From: Bacteroidota bacterium
Lineage (GTDB): Bacteria > Bacteroidota > Bacteroidia > Bacteroidales > Porphyromonadaceae
Direction of reading: 5' to 3'
Length of the DNA stretch: 40,701 nucleotides
Assembly: GCA_023389855.1 (NCBI GenBank)
Contig: JAEWDZ010000007.1
Coordinates: 1 to 40,701 of the forward strand
Shown: positions 6,181 to 15,516 of the stretch, piece after piece
Position numbering within the stretch: the stretch's first letter is position 1
Layout of the letters: the number at the start of each line of letters is the position of its first letter
The notes under the pieces: model-generated
The model's input: only the letters and a program-made list of their open reading frames with translations
Database searches by the model: none
What the model was told of the DNA's origin: nothing
Program-made: the position numbers and the translations under genes

Positions 6181-8244
6181 TTACTCTTTATTAGATGGAA
6201 GGGGAGGTTGATTATCCTCTTTGGGGGAGGATGGTGATAGGACAGGAGGATGTGTAGTGATATTGCCCTCTATCTTGGTCTCTTTTTCTTCCTTCTTTTG
6301 GTGATCTATTATCTCGTCTGTGCGGCTTTTCCAAGGCCGCTTGCCTAGAATAGTTTCAACATCTTCAGTGTATATGACTTCTCTTTCGAGTAGCGTTTCG
6401 GCTAGTTTGTGGTGACCTTCTTTGTATGTCAGTAGTATAGACTTTGCACGTTCGTATTGTTCGTTGATAATACGGTGAACTTCACTATCTATTGTTTCGG
6501 CAATTTTTTCGCTGTAGGGCTTGCCAAATGCCATATCACTCTGAGCATCGTAATAATTAATATTGGGTATTTTATCGCTCATCCCATAGTAGGCAACCAT
6601 AGCGTGAGCCAATTTAGTCACTCGTTCAAGGTCGTTGGCTGCTCCAGTAGAAACACGTCCTAAGAACAAGTCTTCTGCAGCACGACCACCTAGCAAAGAT
6701 GCCATTTCATCCAGTAATACCTGTGTATGCGTTATTTGTCTTTCCTCGGGCATGTACCAAGCTGCACCTAGGGCTCTACCACGTGGTACGATAGTTACCT
6801 TTACTAATGGATTTCCATATTCTAGCATCCAGGATACAGTAGCATGTCCAGATTCATGAATGGCAATACTTTCCCGTTCTTCTTTTGTCGTAATACGATT
6901 CTTCTTCTCTAGACCGCCTATAATACGATCGATGGCATTTGAAAAATCTTGTTTTTCTATAGCCTCTTTATTTGCTCGAGCTGCTATTAGAGCAGCCTCA
7001 TTACATACGTTTGCGATATCGGCTCCTGAAAATCCAGGAGTCTGTCTCGATAGATTTTCGATATTGACGTCGTCAGCTAAACGAAGTCCTTTCATATGCA
7101 CCTGGAATATTTCTCGTCGGTCGTTAATGTCTGGAAGATCAACCTGAATTTGTCGGTCGAAGCGACCAGCACGAAGTAAAGCCTTGTCTAGGATTTCTAC
7201 TCGATTAGTCGCTGCCAAGACAATAACACCACTATTGCTTCCGAAGCCATCCATTTCCGTAAGGAGCTGATTTAGCGTGTTCTCTCGTTCGTCGTTACCA
7301 CCGAATCGATTGTTATTGCCACGAGCACGGCCAACGGCATCGATCTCATCAATAAAAACAATACAGGGGGATTTCTCCTTTGCTTGTTGGAAAAGATCCC
7401 GTACTCGACTAGCTCCAACTCCGACAAACATTTCTACAAAGTCACTCCCACTGATAGAAAAGAAAGGAACGTGCGCCTCTCCAGCGACAGCCTTAGCTAG
7501 CAATGTTTTTCCAGTTCCAGGAGGTCCTACAAGTAAGGCTCCTTTTGGTATTTTTCCTCCGAGTTTGGTGTACTTAGACGGATCTTTTAGGAAGTCTACA
7601 ATTTCTTGGATTTCTTGTTTAGCCTCGTGGAGACCGGCAACGTTGGAAAAAGTGACATCTACTTTTGTTCTGTCGAAAAGTTTAGCTTTACTCTTGCCAA
7701 CATTGAATATATTTCCAGCGCCACCACCACCTTGCATAGCAGATCTGCGAAAGATAAATATCCATATTGCAATCAAGAGGATAAAGGGAACAACATTGAT
7801 AAGGAGCATGCTCCATACTCCACTTTTTGTCTTATATTCGATTTCTACAGGGATATGATTATTGTCGATAAATTCCGTAAACTTATCTATAGAAGGAATC
7901 TGAGTTGATACGGTAGTTTCTATCCCTTGTCTATTAAAGCGGAAGCGTTCATTCTGGCGCATCTCTTGTCGGCTATATACAAGCGATAATTTTTCTGGTT
8001 TTATTTCTGCTACCGCCATATAATCGGATCGGTTGACTGTAATGCTATTAAAAACATTTTTGGCAGCCAAATCTTTAAATTCATTCCAACTGAGCTTTTT
8101 AGACGGAGACGTAGGCTTAAGAAATAAAAGCGAGAGCAATACAAGCGTAAATAAAACGTAAATCCAAAAAGGATTAAATATCCGTTTTCCTTTTCCTCGC
8201 ATCGGTTGTTGTGGTTTGGGGCCTATGTTGTTTTTTTCTTTCAT
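6181..8244 (-). CDS. ftsH: ATP-dependent zinc metalloprotease FtsH
   Basis: A 687-residue membrane-anchored AAA+ protease that degrades misfolded membrane proteins and short-lived regulators. There are two transmembrane segments (about 26-42 and 146-166) around a periplasmic domain. Walker A is GPPGTGKT (240-247) and Walker B IVFIDE (296-301). The pore loop is MFVGVG, and the second region of homology ends ALLRAGRFDR. The zinc site is HESGH (463-467) with Asp538 in ANDLERVT. A low-complexity Lys/Glu/Pro/Ser-rich C-terminal tail follows the protease domain. It lies between gyrB (107-bp gap) and cdsA (5-bp gap). The rsfS gene that often precedes ftsH in relatives is absent here. Confidence 0.97.
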   Translation of the reverse strand: MKEKNNIGPKPQQPMRGKGKRIFNPFWIYVLFTLVLLSLLFLKPTSPSKKLSWNEFKDLAAKNVFNSITVNRSDYMAVAEIKPEKLSLVYSRQEMRQNERFRFNRQGIETTVSTQIPSIDKFTEFIDNNHIPVEIEYKTKSGVWSMLLINVVPFILLIAIWIFIFRRSAMQGGGGAGNIFNVGKSKAKLFDRTKVDVTFSNVAGLHEAKQEIQEIVDFLKDPSKYTKLGGKIPKGALLVGPPGTGKTLLAKAVAGEAHVPFFSISGSDFVEMFVGVGASRVRDLFQQAKEKSPCIVFIDEIDAVGRARGNNNRFGGNDERENTLNQLLTEMDGFGSNSGVIVLAATNRVEILDKALLRAGRFDRQIQVDLPDINDRREIFQVHMKGLRLADDVNIENLSRQTPGFSGADIANVCNEAALIAARANKEAIEKQDFSNAIDRIIGGLEKKNRITTKEERESIAIHESGHATVSWMLEYGNPLVKVTIVPRGRALGAAWYMPEERQITHTQVLLDEMASLLGGRAAEDLFLGRVSTGAANDLERVTKLAHAMVAYYGMSDKIPNINYYDAQSDMAFGKPYSEKIAETIDSEVHRIINEQYERAKSILLTYKEGHHKLAETLLEREVIYTEDVETILGKRPWKSRTDEIIDHQKKEEKETKIEGNITTHPPVLSPSSPKEDNQPPLPSNKE

Positions 8245-8351
8245 TGGTCTGTACTATTTGTGAATATATATACTTCACCATCCTTCGTACTCCTTTATAC
8301 GCGTACGAAAAATTATTTTATATGATAAGATGCAAAAAGTATGCCAGAAGA
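8245..8351 (-). promoter_or_regulatory. gyrB-ftsH spacer with weak promoter and hairpin
   Basis: On the minus strand TACTTTTTG at 8341-8333 is one T longer than the -7 consensus and is the only promoter-like site seen. A 7-bp hairpin (TTCGTAC 8284-8290 with GTACGAA 8303-8309) lies in the leader. No T-run follows it on the minus strand, so it is unlikely to terminate gyrB. Confidence 0.3.
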
Positions 8352-10322
8352 TTAGGCATCAATGTTGGCATAAGTAGCGTTGGCTTCAATGAATTCACGA
8401 CGAGGAACAACATCTTCCCCCATAAGGATGGAGAATGTTTCGTCAGCATTGACTATATTTTCTATGGTTATTTGTTTTAATATACGGGTAGCTGGATTCA
8501 TAGTTGTTTCCCACAACTGTTCGTCGTTCATTTCACCGAGACCTTTGTAGCGCTGTACGTGAACACGGCTCTCTTTGCCGTCAGCATGTCGGTCAATGAA
8601 ATTTTGGCGTTGTTGTTCAGTCCAGCAATATTCTTCTATTTTCCCTTTTTTGCACAAATAGAGTGGTGGAGTTGCTAGGTAGACGTGACCACCAGCAATC
8701 AGTTCAGGCATATTTCGATAAAAGAATGTCAATATTAGTGTGGCGATGTGAGCCCCATCTACATCAGCATCAGTCATTATGACAACCTTGTGATAACGAA
8801 GATTGCTTATATTTAGTGCCTTAGGATCTTCTTCCGTGCCGATTGTAACACCTAATGCTGTGTATATATTTCTAATTTCTTGGTTTTCTAGTACACGATG
8901 CTGAAGAGCTTTTTCTACATTGAGGATTTTTCCGCGTAGAGGTAATATCGCCTGAAATTCACGATCACGCCCTTGTTTGGCTGTGCCTCCAGCAGAGTCT
9001 CCCTCAACGATAAATATTTCACATTTAGCTGGATCTTTAGACGAGCAATCTGCTAATTTACCAGGCAATCCACCACCCGAAAGCACGCTTTTTCTTTGGA
9101 CCATCTTTCGAGCATTTGCAGCAGCATTACGCGCTTGGGCAGCCAATATGACTTTTTCAACAATGCGTTTTGCTTGAGCAGGGTGTTCTTCAAGGTAATT
9201 AGTAAGTCCCTCAGATACAGCACTGTCTACAAATCCCGCAACTTCGCTATTGCCTAACTTCGTTTTTGTTTGGCCTTCAAATTGTGGCTCTGATACTTTT
9301 ACGCTTATTACTGCAGTCAAGCCTTCACGAAAATCATCTCCTTCGATATTGACTTTTACTTTGTCGAGCATTTTTGATTGCTCTGCATATTTTTTTAGGG
9401 TTCTCGTGAGAGCTCGCCTGAAACCCATCAGATGAGTTCCTCCCTCTATCGTATTGATATCGTTCACGTAGGAATAGACATTCTCCTGAAAATCCGTGTT
9501 GTAAGTCATGGCTACGTCCACAGGAATGCCATCCTCCTTATCACTGTGTATATGTATGATATCTTGTAAAAGAGATTCCTTATGACGATCTAAGAAGGAA
9601 ACGAATTCTTTAAGCCCTTCTTCACTGAGGAAAACCTCTCTTCGATAATTCCCATTTTCATCGACTTGGTTTTCGTCTACTAGCTCCAATCGTAATCCTG
9701 CGTTGAGGAAGGCAAGTTCTCGAAGTCTTCGTGCAAGAATATCAAATTTAAACTCTGTTGTAGTAAATATCGTATCATCAGGCTTGAATGTAATCTTCGT
9801 TCCAGTCACCGTACTGTCTCCTACTGCAGCAACTGGAGCATCGGGTTTACCTTTGTGATACTCTTGTTTCCAAATTTTACCTTGTCTATGTACCTCCGCA
9901 ATAAGGTGAAGGCTTAATGCATTCACACAAGATACGCCTACACCATGCAGACCTCCTGATACTTTATAACTACCTTTATCAAATTTACCACCAGCATGGA
10001 GTACCGTAAGCACTACTTCGAGAGCACTTCTCTTTTCCTTGGGATGAATATCAACAGGTATACCTCGCCCATTATCTTGAACAGATACATAGCCATCCGC
10101 ATGAAGAGTTACGAGTATCGCGGTGCAAAAGTGTGCTAGAGCTTCATCGATTGAGTTGTCTACCACCTCATAGACAAGATGATGAAGCCCTCGTTCGCTA
10201 ACATCTCCTATGTACATGGCGGGACGTTTACGTACGGCTTCTAGTCCTTCAAGAATCTGAATACTACCTGCAGAATACTCTTCCCTAGAAGGGATATTTA
10301 TTTTATCGTTCAAATCAGCCAT
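8352..10322 (-). CDS. gyrB: DNA gyrase subunit B
   Basis: A 656-residue ATPase subunit of type IIA topoisomerase, which with GyrA introduces negative supercoils. The GHKL ATPase domain shows DNSIDEALAHF, DNGRGIP and SGGLHGVGVSCVNALS. The transducer carries the QTK loop (EGQTKTKLGN). The TOPRIM domain has EGDSAGGTAKQGR and DADVDGAHI, and the C-terminus has QRYKGLGEMN. PLRGKILNVEKA supports GyrB over ParE. A well-formed promoter precedes it (10387-10417). No convincing terminator is seen before ftsH. Confidence 0.96.
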   Translation of the reverse strand: MADLNDKINIPSREEYSAGSIQILEGLEAVRKRPAMYIGDVSERGLHHLVYEVVDNSIDEALAHFCTAILVTLHADGYVSVQDNGRGIPVDIHPKEKRSALEVVLTVLHAGGKFDKGSYKVSGGLHGVGVSCVNALSLHLIAEVHRQGKIWKQEYHKGKPDAPVAAVGDSTVTGTKITFKPDDTIFTTTEFKFDILARRLRELAFLNAGLRLELVDENQVDENGNYRREVFLSEEGLKEFVSFLDRHKESLLQDIIHIHSDKEDGIPVDVAMTYNTDFQENVYSYVNDINTIEGGTHLMGFRRALTRTLKKYAEQSKMLDKVKVNIEGDDFREGLTAVISVKVSEPQFEGQTKTKLGNSEVAGFVDSAVSEGLTNYLEEHPAQAKRIVEKVILAAQARNAAANARKMVQRKSVLSGGGLPGKLADCSSKDPAKCEIFIVEGDSAGGTAKQGRDREFQAILPLRGKILNVEKALQHRVLENQEIRNIYTALGVTIGTEEDPKALNISNLRYHKVVIMTDADVDGAHIATLILTFFYRNMPELIAGGHVYLATPPLYLCKKGKIEEYCWTEQQRQNFIDRHADGKESRVHVQRYKGLGEMNDEQLWETTMNPATRILKQITIENIVNADETFSILMGEDVVPRREFIEANATYANIDA

Positions 10323-10386
10323 TGTAATAATTATTCCAAGATATTTTTAGGAAAAACTGAATAGTTTATGCTCTAATTACTTCATA

Positions 10387-10417
10387 CAAAGGTACAATAA
10401 AAAAATGATATTTCCAA
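10387..10417 (-). promoter_or_regulatory. gyrB promoter (-33/-7)
   Basis: The minus strand reads TTGG (10417-10414), 19 bases, then TACCTTTG (10394-10387). This closely matches the Bacteroidota consensus TTTG-N19-TAnnTTTG. It sits about 65 bp upstream of the gyrB start codon. Confidence 0.8.
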
Positions 10418-10866
10418 GACTCTATACGCTTTTCTGTGTGAAGATAAAGACTAGACTCTAGCTTATTTTATATCTTCTTTTGTCCCTCTGATAAAAACAA
10501 TTATTATTATAGATACCTCTCAATAATCACAATATTTTTTTTCTCTCTTCTCGAGCGATGATTCTGCTTTATCCCATCTCCACTATGATGCTCTTACTGT
10601 TGTAATTCATTATGTTGAATAAAGGCTAAGTAGATATATTCGAAATCAAAATCTTTTTTAGTTCCTTCTTTCTTAGCACTTACAGGTTAGTCTGCGATTC
10701 TAAGAAATAGTTCCTGAAGCTACACAATAATATTCATTTGATATTCTCAATAAACTTTGTCTCATTTTTTTCTTATCCTTTATTCGCCTTTATGCTAATA
10801 TGTAAACAAGACTGTTTAGTCAAAACTCTACGGAAATTTACGAGAAAAATACTTTTTAGTGAAGAG
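10418..10866. other. Intergenic stretch without recognisable gene
   Basis: About 450 bp of AT-rich sequence between the gyrB promoter and the secDF terminator. No ORF with recognisable content, no RNA gene and no clear repeat were seen on either strand. A small RNA cannot be excluded. Confidence 0.6.
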
Positions 10867-10903
10867 AAAAAGGACTGAGAATCTTAGACCCTCAGCCCTT
10901 TTT
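10867..10903 (-). terminator. Terminator downstream of secDF
   Basis: AAAAAGG-a-CTGAG (10867-10879) pairs with CTCAG-c-CCTTTTT (10891-10903), a 12-bp stem with one mismatch and A/T-rich ends. It lies 27 bp past the secDF stop. Confidence 0.85.
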
Positions 10904-10929
10904 CTGTATTAAGTGATTTTGTTAAGAGG

Positions 10930-13900
10930 CTATTTTGCTTGTTTCGTTTTTTTTCTATCTATCCCTGCTTTAGCAATAAGGTATGTAACGGGAGTAGCAA
11001 CAAAGAGAGTACTATATGTACCGATCACAATACCAAGCAGGATCGCAAAGGTAAAGCTACGCATTGATGCTCCACCGAAGAGGAAGATGATAATCATAAC
11101 CAAGAATGTGGTAAGACTCGTGTTGAACGTACGAGCTAATGTTCTATTGAGAGACTCATTAATGGATGTGAATAGGTCGCGGTTCGGATAGAGATTATGG
11201 GTTTCGCGTATACGGTCAAATACTACCACTACGTCGTTAATCGAGTAACCGATGATAGCCAATACAGCAGCTATAAAGTTCTGGTCCAATTCCATTGTAA
11301 ATGGCATAATGCGCCAAAGCAGTGCATACAGTCCTAGGATACACAGTGTTGTTGCGACAACGGAAGCAAATGCACCGATAGAATAGTGAATGTATCGGAA
11401 TCGAATCAGAATGTATATTGCCATGAATACCAATGCTATAATAACGGCAATCAGTGCTTTACGAGCGATGTCGTGACTCATGCTAGCACTAACTTTCTGG
11501 CTACTGATAATATTCTTAGTCAAGAATGTTTCTTTATCAGGTTTAACCAGATAGAAGTCCTGAACAGATTCGTAAAGCATATTGTTGATGGTATCTTCAA
11601 TAGCTTTTGTGTTGTTGGTTATTTCGTAGTTTGTAGAGATACGGACTTGTTTACCATCTGTCCCGATAGAAATGACACTTGCTTTTTGGTTGAATACAGG
11701 GCGAACTTTTTCGGATACATCCTTTACTTTTACAGGTTGGTCGAACTCTACGATAAAGTTTCGACCACCAGAAAACTCGATGCCTTGATTAAAGCCCCAT
11801 ACCGAGAGAGCAACAATACCTAAAACAATAAGTACAATTGGAAGAATAATAGCTTTCTTCCAGCTACCTAGAATATTGTAATTGCAGTTGGTAAAGAAGT
11901 TCTTAGATATACTGGTCGTATATGTCTGTTTGCTCATCTTGCCTTTTTTGTCGAGTGCTTCAGCAATGATACGGGTCAAGAATACTGCTGTAAGGAAAGA
12001 TGCAATAAGACCGATGATCAAAGTAGTAGCAAAACCTCTAATCGGACCTGTACCAAAGAAGAAGAGAACGATACCCGTGATAATAGTTGTAATATTGGAG
12101 TCGAAAATAGCAGAGAAAGCATTTCCATACCCATCATTTATCGCTCTAGTCATAGACTTTCCTGCACGAATTTCTTCCTTGATACGTTCGAAAATAAGCA
12201 CGTTTGCGTCTACTGCCATACCTAAAGTGAGTACGATACCGGCAATGCCAGAAAGTGTTAGCACACTATGGAAAGAGGCAAGTATGCCCAGCGTAAAGAA
12301 CGTATTGATAATCAGAGCACCATCGACGATTAGACCAGGAACAAGACCATACATCATGATCATGTATAGCATCAATAAGATGATTGCAATAACGAATGAT
12401 ATAATACCTGCTCGGATAGAACCTTGACCTAATGACGGCCCGACGACGTTTTCTTGTTCAATTACAACAGATGCATCCATTTTACCAGAGTTCAGAACGT
12501 TTGCCAAGTCGACGGTTTCTTCTACTGTGAAGCTACCTGATATTTCGCTACGCCCACCGGTGATCTCGCTATTAACGTTTGGGGCAGAGTAAACTACATC
12601 ATCTAGTACAATTGCTATTGCCCTTCCGATGTTTTCTTTGGTTAGACGTGCCCAATGGCGAGCCCCTTCTTCATTCATGGTCATAGTTACCACAGGACCT
12701 CTATTGCCAATCTTTTGGTCACTTACTTCGCTTTTACTGCTTGTTACTACATCACCTGTAAGATCTGGTTCTCCTGTACGAGAATTTCGTATTGCATAGA
12801 GTTCGTACAGATCCGTTTCTTTTTTCGTTGAGGGGTCAGTTATAGGTTTGTTTCCCCAAATTAGTTTTAAGTCTTCACGGAGAAAACCCTTTTCATGTGC
12901 TACTAACAATAAGGAATCAATCGTTTTTCTGTCTGCATCGTGAGCGATACCTACAGTCGCACCACCACGACCTCCAGGAGATAGTAGACTGAAGAGTATA
13001 TTGTCCTTTTCATGCAATATCGTTGCTTGCGACGCATTGCTTTCAGTTTTGCCTTCTTCTGATGTTGCAGACGTTTTGTCATTTGCTTTTACCTCTTGTT
13101 CTACAACATCCTTATCTGTAAGATCTTCCTTTTCTTTATTAGCTGTTGCGTCAGACAGTTCTGCGTTTTCTGCTGCTGCAGGAAGCTCTTCTTGATTAAT
13201 TGATTCTGCGCTATGTGTTACAGGTGCTTTTGCCAAAGCAGAAAGTTTTTGATTCGCGTTTATTAGGTCTCCTTGTACTTCCTGATAGCTATATGTACGC
13301 CAGAATTGGAGGTTAGCACTTTTTTGTAAGAGATCTCGAACGCGTTCTGGTTCTTTTACACCAGGAAGTTCAATGAGAATACGTCCTTCACCTTCAATTT
13401 TCTGTATATTGGGAGATACTACACCAAAGCGGTCGATTCGTGTGCGAAGCACATTAATTGTTGCCTCTGAAGCACTATTGAATTTCTCTTTGAGGATCTT
13501 AATCACCTGGTCATCTGCTGATCGAGGTGAGATTTCTTCACGAAGAGGACCATTACCAAATACAGTAGCCAGTGCGGTATTGTGGCTTAGTTTTTTGAAC
13601 TCGGCTACAAACTTATCAATAAAGTCCCCAGATGTCGTTGATACAGCTGCAGCATCGAGAGCTTTAAGGAAAGAGTCGTCATCGTACTTTCCTGATAGGT
13701 TGTAAACAAGATCTTTGGCATTGACGCGCAGGATTACGTTCATCCCGCCTTTTAGGTCAAGTCCTAGACCAATTTGTTGAGTCCGTGCTTTTTTTAGAGT
13801 ATAGCCAAACCATATTTTTTCGTTGGCCATAGAGTCCAAATAAGCTTTCGCTTTAGCGTCGCCTTGTAATTGTGCTATTTCGGCTGCTTTTTTCTCGTAA

Positions 13901-13989
13901 TGATTTACCGCGGGGGTAAACGACAGGTAGTAAAGGCATATGACCGCCAATACCGCCGAGATAAATATCACAAATCCTTTGTTTTGCAT
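10930..13989 (-). CDS. secDF: Fused protein translocase subunits SecD-SecF
   Basis: A 1019-residue single-chain SecDF, the form usual in Bacteroidota. It is a membrane RND-type factor that uses the proton gradient to help Sec export. The SecD half begins with a transmembrane segment (about 6-23), then LGLDLKGGMNVIL and ELPGVKEPERVRDLLQKSA, and six-helix membrane blocks including GMAVDANVLIFERIKEE. The SecF half starts near residue 700 and has GIEFSGGRNFIVEF and IGYSINDVVVVFDRIRE. Residues about 254-321 are an acidic Ala/Glu/Asp/Lys/Thr-rich low-complexity insert in the periplasmic part. The gene stands alone, with a -7 box upstream and a terminator downstream. Confidence 0.96.
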   Translation of the reverse strand: MQNKGFVIFISAVLAVICLYYLSFTPAVNHYEKKAAEIAQLQGDAKAKAYLDSMANEKIWFGYTLKKARTQQIGLGLDLKGGMNVILRVNAKDLVYNLSGKYDDDSFLKALDAAAVSTTSGDFIDKFVAEFKKLSHNTALATVFGNGPLREEISPRSADDQVIKILKEKFNSASEATINVLRTRIDRFGVVSPNIQKIEGEGRILIELPGVKEPERVRDLLQKSANLQFWRTYSYQEVQGDLINANQKLSALAKAPVTHSAESINQEELPAAAENAELSDATANKEKEDLTDKDVVEQEVKANDKTSATSEEGKTESNASQATILHEKDNILFSLLSPGGRGGATVGIAHDADRKTIDSLLLVAHEKGFLREDLKLIWGNKPITDPSTKKETDLYELYAIRNSRTGEPDLTGDVVTSSKSEVSDQKIGNRGPVVTMTMNEEGARHWARLTKENIGRAIAIVLDDVVYSAPNVNSEITGGRSEISGSFTVEETVDLANVLNSGKMDASVVIEQENVVGPSLGQGSIRAGIISFVIAIILLMLYMIMMYGLVPGLIVDGALIINTFFTLGILASFHSVLTLSGIAGIVLTLGMAVDANVLIFERIKEEIRAGKSMTRAINDGYGNAFSAIFDSNITTIITGIVLFFFGTGPIRGFATTLIIGLIASFLTAVFLTRIIAEALDKKGKMSKQTYTTSISKNFFTNCNYNILGSWKKAIILPIVLIVLGIVALSVWGFNQGIEFSGGRNFIVEFDQPVKVKDVSEKVRPVFNQKASVISIGTDGKQVRISTNYEITNNTKAIEDTINNMLYESVQDFYLVKPDKETFLTKNIISSQKVSASMSHDIARKALIAVIIALVFMAIYILIRFRYIHYSIGAFASVVATTLCILGLYALLWRIMPFTMELDQNFIAAVLAIIGYSINDVVVVFDRIRETHNLYPNRDLFTSINESLNRTLARTFNTSLTTFLVMIIIFLFGGASMRSFTFAILLGIVIGTYSTLFVATPVTYLIAKAGIDRKKTKQAK

Positions 13990-14089
13990 TTGATTCGTAA
14001 TCTATTTTATGGTATTATTCTATTATTATCTACATTTTGTATCAGTAAAGCGAGGCCTGATTGCGGTCCTCGAAATAGCTTCGTCTTCG

Positions 14090-14097
14090 CAAAGGTA
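14090..14097 (-). promoter_or_regulatory. secDF -7 promoter box
   Basis: The minus strand reads TACCTTTG about 100 bp upstream of the secDF start. The -33 region is AT-rich without a clear TTTG. Confidence 0.6.
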
Positions 14098-14215
14098 CTA
14101 TATTTCCGCTAATTATTTGCTATATGACGAAGAAAAAGTGAATACTTCTTTCGATAATTTGATATAATGCATTTTAATCTATAAGCATCGACCTTATAAG
14201 CAACGCAGCGCAGAA

Positions 14216-14287
14216 AAATAAGGTGGAAGAATTTCGCATGCATATCATGGTATTAAACCCTAATATGCATGCGAGTTAGCCTTATTT
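14216..14287 (-). terminator. Nested hairpin downstream of ridA
   Basis: The outer arms AAATAAGG (14216-14223) and CCTTATTT (14280-14287) enclose perfect 11-bp inner arms, CGCATGCATAT (14235-14245) and ATATGCATGCG (14263-14273). On the minus strand the outer stem ends in a T-run (CCTTATTTTTC). It fits a terminator for the dnaN-to-ridA cluster, though it is larger than a simple one. The rest of 13990-14355 holds only the secDF leader. Confidence 0.6.
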
Positions 14288-14355
14288 GGCGTCAATGATG
14301 TAGGTTTGTAGCGAGAGATTGAATCTACATTTATTGTTGATCAACAGTCAGTTAA

Positions 14356-14733
14356 TTACTTTTTACAGATAACCTCTATTTCCACCAATCCATTTTTAGG
14401 GAGAGTTTTTACTGCCACGGCACTGCGTGCAGGAAAATCTCCTTCGAAGTGTTTGGCGTATACTTCATTCATGGCGGCAAAATCTGCCATGTCGGCAAGG
14501 AAACATGTAGTTTTCACGATATCGTTCATACTGTATCCAGCCTCATTGAGGATTGCCTTTAAGTTTTTGAAAACTTGTTCAGTTTGTTCGGTAATGCCTC
14601 CTTCTACAAAATTACCTGTATGGGGATCAAGTCCGAGTTGCCCACTGGTAATCAGCATGTCTCCGAATTCTATTGCTTGACTATAAGGGCCGATTGCGGC
14701 AGGCGCATTGTTAGTGTTAATTACTTTTTTCAT
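14356..14733 (-). CDS. ridA: RidA family reactive enamine/imine deaminase
   Basis: A 125-residue protein of the YjgF/YER057c/UK114 family. Enzymes of this group hydrolyse reactive 2-aminoacrylate and other imines released by PLP enzymes, forming ammonia and ketoacids. Key residues are the conserved Arg in FPARSAVAV (R103) and Glu120 in LVEIEVI. The N-terminal APAAIGPYSQAI and ITSGQLGLDP are family hallmarks. Members form trimers in the cytosol. It is last in the leftward dnaN cluster, 36 bp after rlmB, and is followed by the nested hairpin. Confidence 0.93.
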   Translation of the reverse strand: MKKVINTNNAPAAIGPYSQAIEFGDMLITSGQLGLDPHTGNFVEGGITEQTEQVFKNLKAILNEAGYSMNDIVKTTCFLADMADFAAMNEVYAKHFEGDFPARSAVAVKTLPKNGLVEIEVICKK

Positions 14734-14769
14734 AATCGATAGTTTTATGTGCTTTAATTACGAATATTT

Positions 14770-15516
14770 TTACTCTTTTATATCTCTTCTACGGGCAATA
14801 TCAAAGAGCAGAATACCGGTAGCTACAGATACATTTAGTGATCCTATTGTTCCCTGAAGAGGGATAGATACTTCTATATTAGCCTTATCACGGATTTTTT
14901 CAGATACTCCTGTGTGTTCATTGCCCATCACGAGTGCTAATGGTCCTTTCAATGGAGCTTGATAATAGGGTAACATCGCTTTTTCGTTTGCTATGACAAT
15001 ATTTAAACCGCTTTCAGCAAGATAGTTGACTGTTTTACTGAGATCGGATACTCGGCAAATCGGCATATGTATAAGTGCTCCAGCAGAAGCATTTACGGCA
15101 TCTGCCGTAACAGATACACTATTGCGCATAGGTATTACAATTGCATGGGCACCTGCACACAGAGCACTACGGGCAATAGCCCCAAAATTGCGAGTATCGG
15201 TAATGCCATCCAGGACAACAAAAAAGGGGGCTTCTCCTCTTTCGTACAGAGCTGGTATTAGCTGCTCTATATCAGTATATTCAATGGGTGAAATGACGGC
15301 TATACATCCTTGATGAGCTTTTTTTGTAAGTCTATTTAGTTTTTCGATAGGTATTTCTTGTACGGGAATCAATTTCAGATTAGCCATCTGTTTGATTTTC
15401 TTGATGATGGTACTTCCCATACCTTTTCGGATGTATATTTTATCTATTAGAGTATTACTCTCTAGTGCTTCTAAAACGGAGTGTATACCAAATAACAATC
15501 TTTCTTTAATTATCAT
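14770..15516 (-). CDS. rlmB: 23S rRNA (guanosine-2'-O-)methyltransferase RlmB-like, SpoU family
   Basis: A 248-residue SPOUT methyltransferase. The N-terminal substrate-binding domain (LLFGIHSVLEALES at 7-20) is followed by the trefoil-knot catalytic domain. Motif 1 is NFGAIARSALCAGA (110-123), motif 2 LALVMGNEHTGVS (193-205) and motif 3 IPLQGTIGSLNVSVATGIL (218-236). RlmB methylates the ribose of G2251 in the 23S P-loop. Related SpoU enzymes act on other sites, so exact specificity is inferred from the N-terminal domain. Its start overlaps the recN stop by 11 bp, implying translational coupling. Confidence 0.9.
   Translation of the reverse strand: MIIKERLLFGIHSVLEALESNTLIDKIYIRKGMGSTIIKKIKQMANLKLIPVQEIPIEKLNRLTKKAHQGCIAVISPIEYTDIEQLIPALYERGEAPFFVVLDGITDTRNFGAIARSALCAGAHAIVIPMRNSVSVTADAVNASAGALIHMPICRVSDLSKTVNYLAESGLNIVIANEKAMLPYYQAPLKGPLALVMGNEHTGVSEKIRDKANIEVSIPLQGTIGSLNVSVATGILLFDIARRRDIKE

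Noticed and set aside
7277..7858. 193-residue plus-strand ORF opposite ftsH
   Set aside because: It lies opposite the AAA+ domain of FtsH, is Ser/Pro/Arg-rich without motifs, and has no promoter. It is a shadow.
11882..12427. 181-residue plus-strand ORF opposite secDF
   Set aside because: Its Ile/Pro/Lys-rich composition mirrors the conserved SecD membrane helices on the other strand, and there is no independent support.
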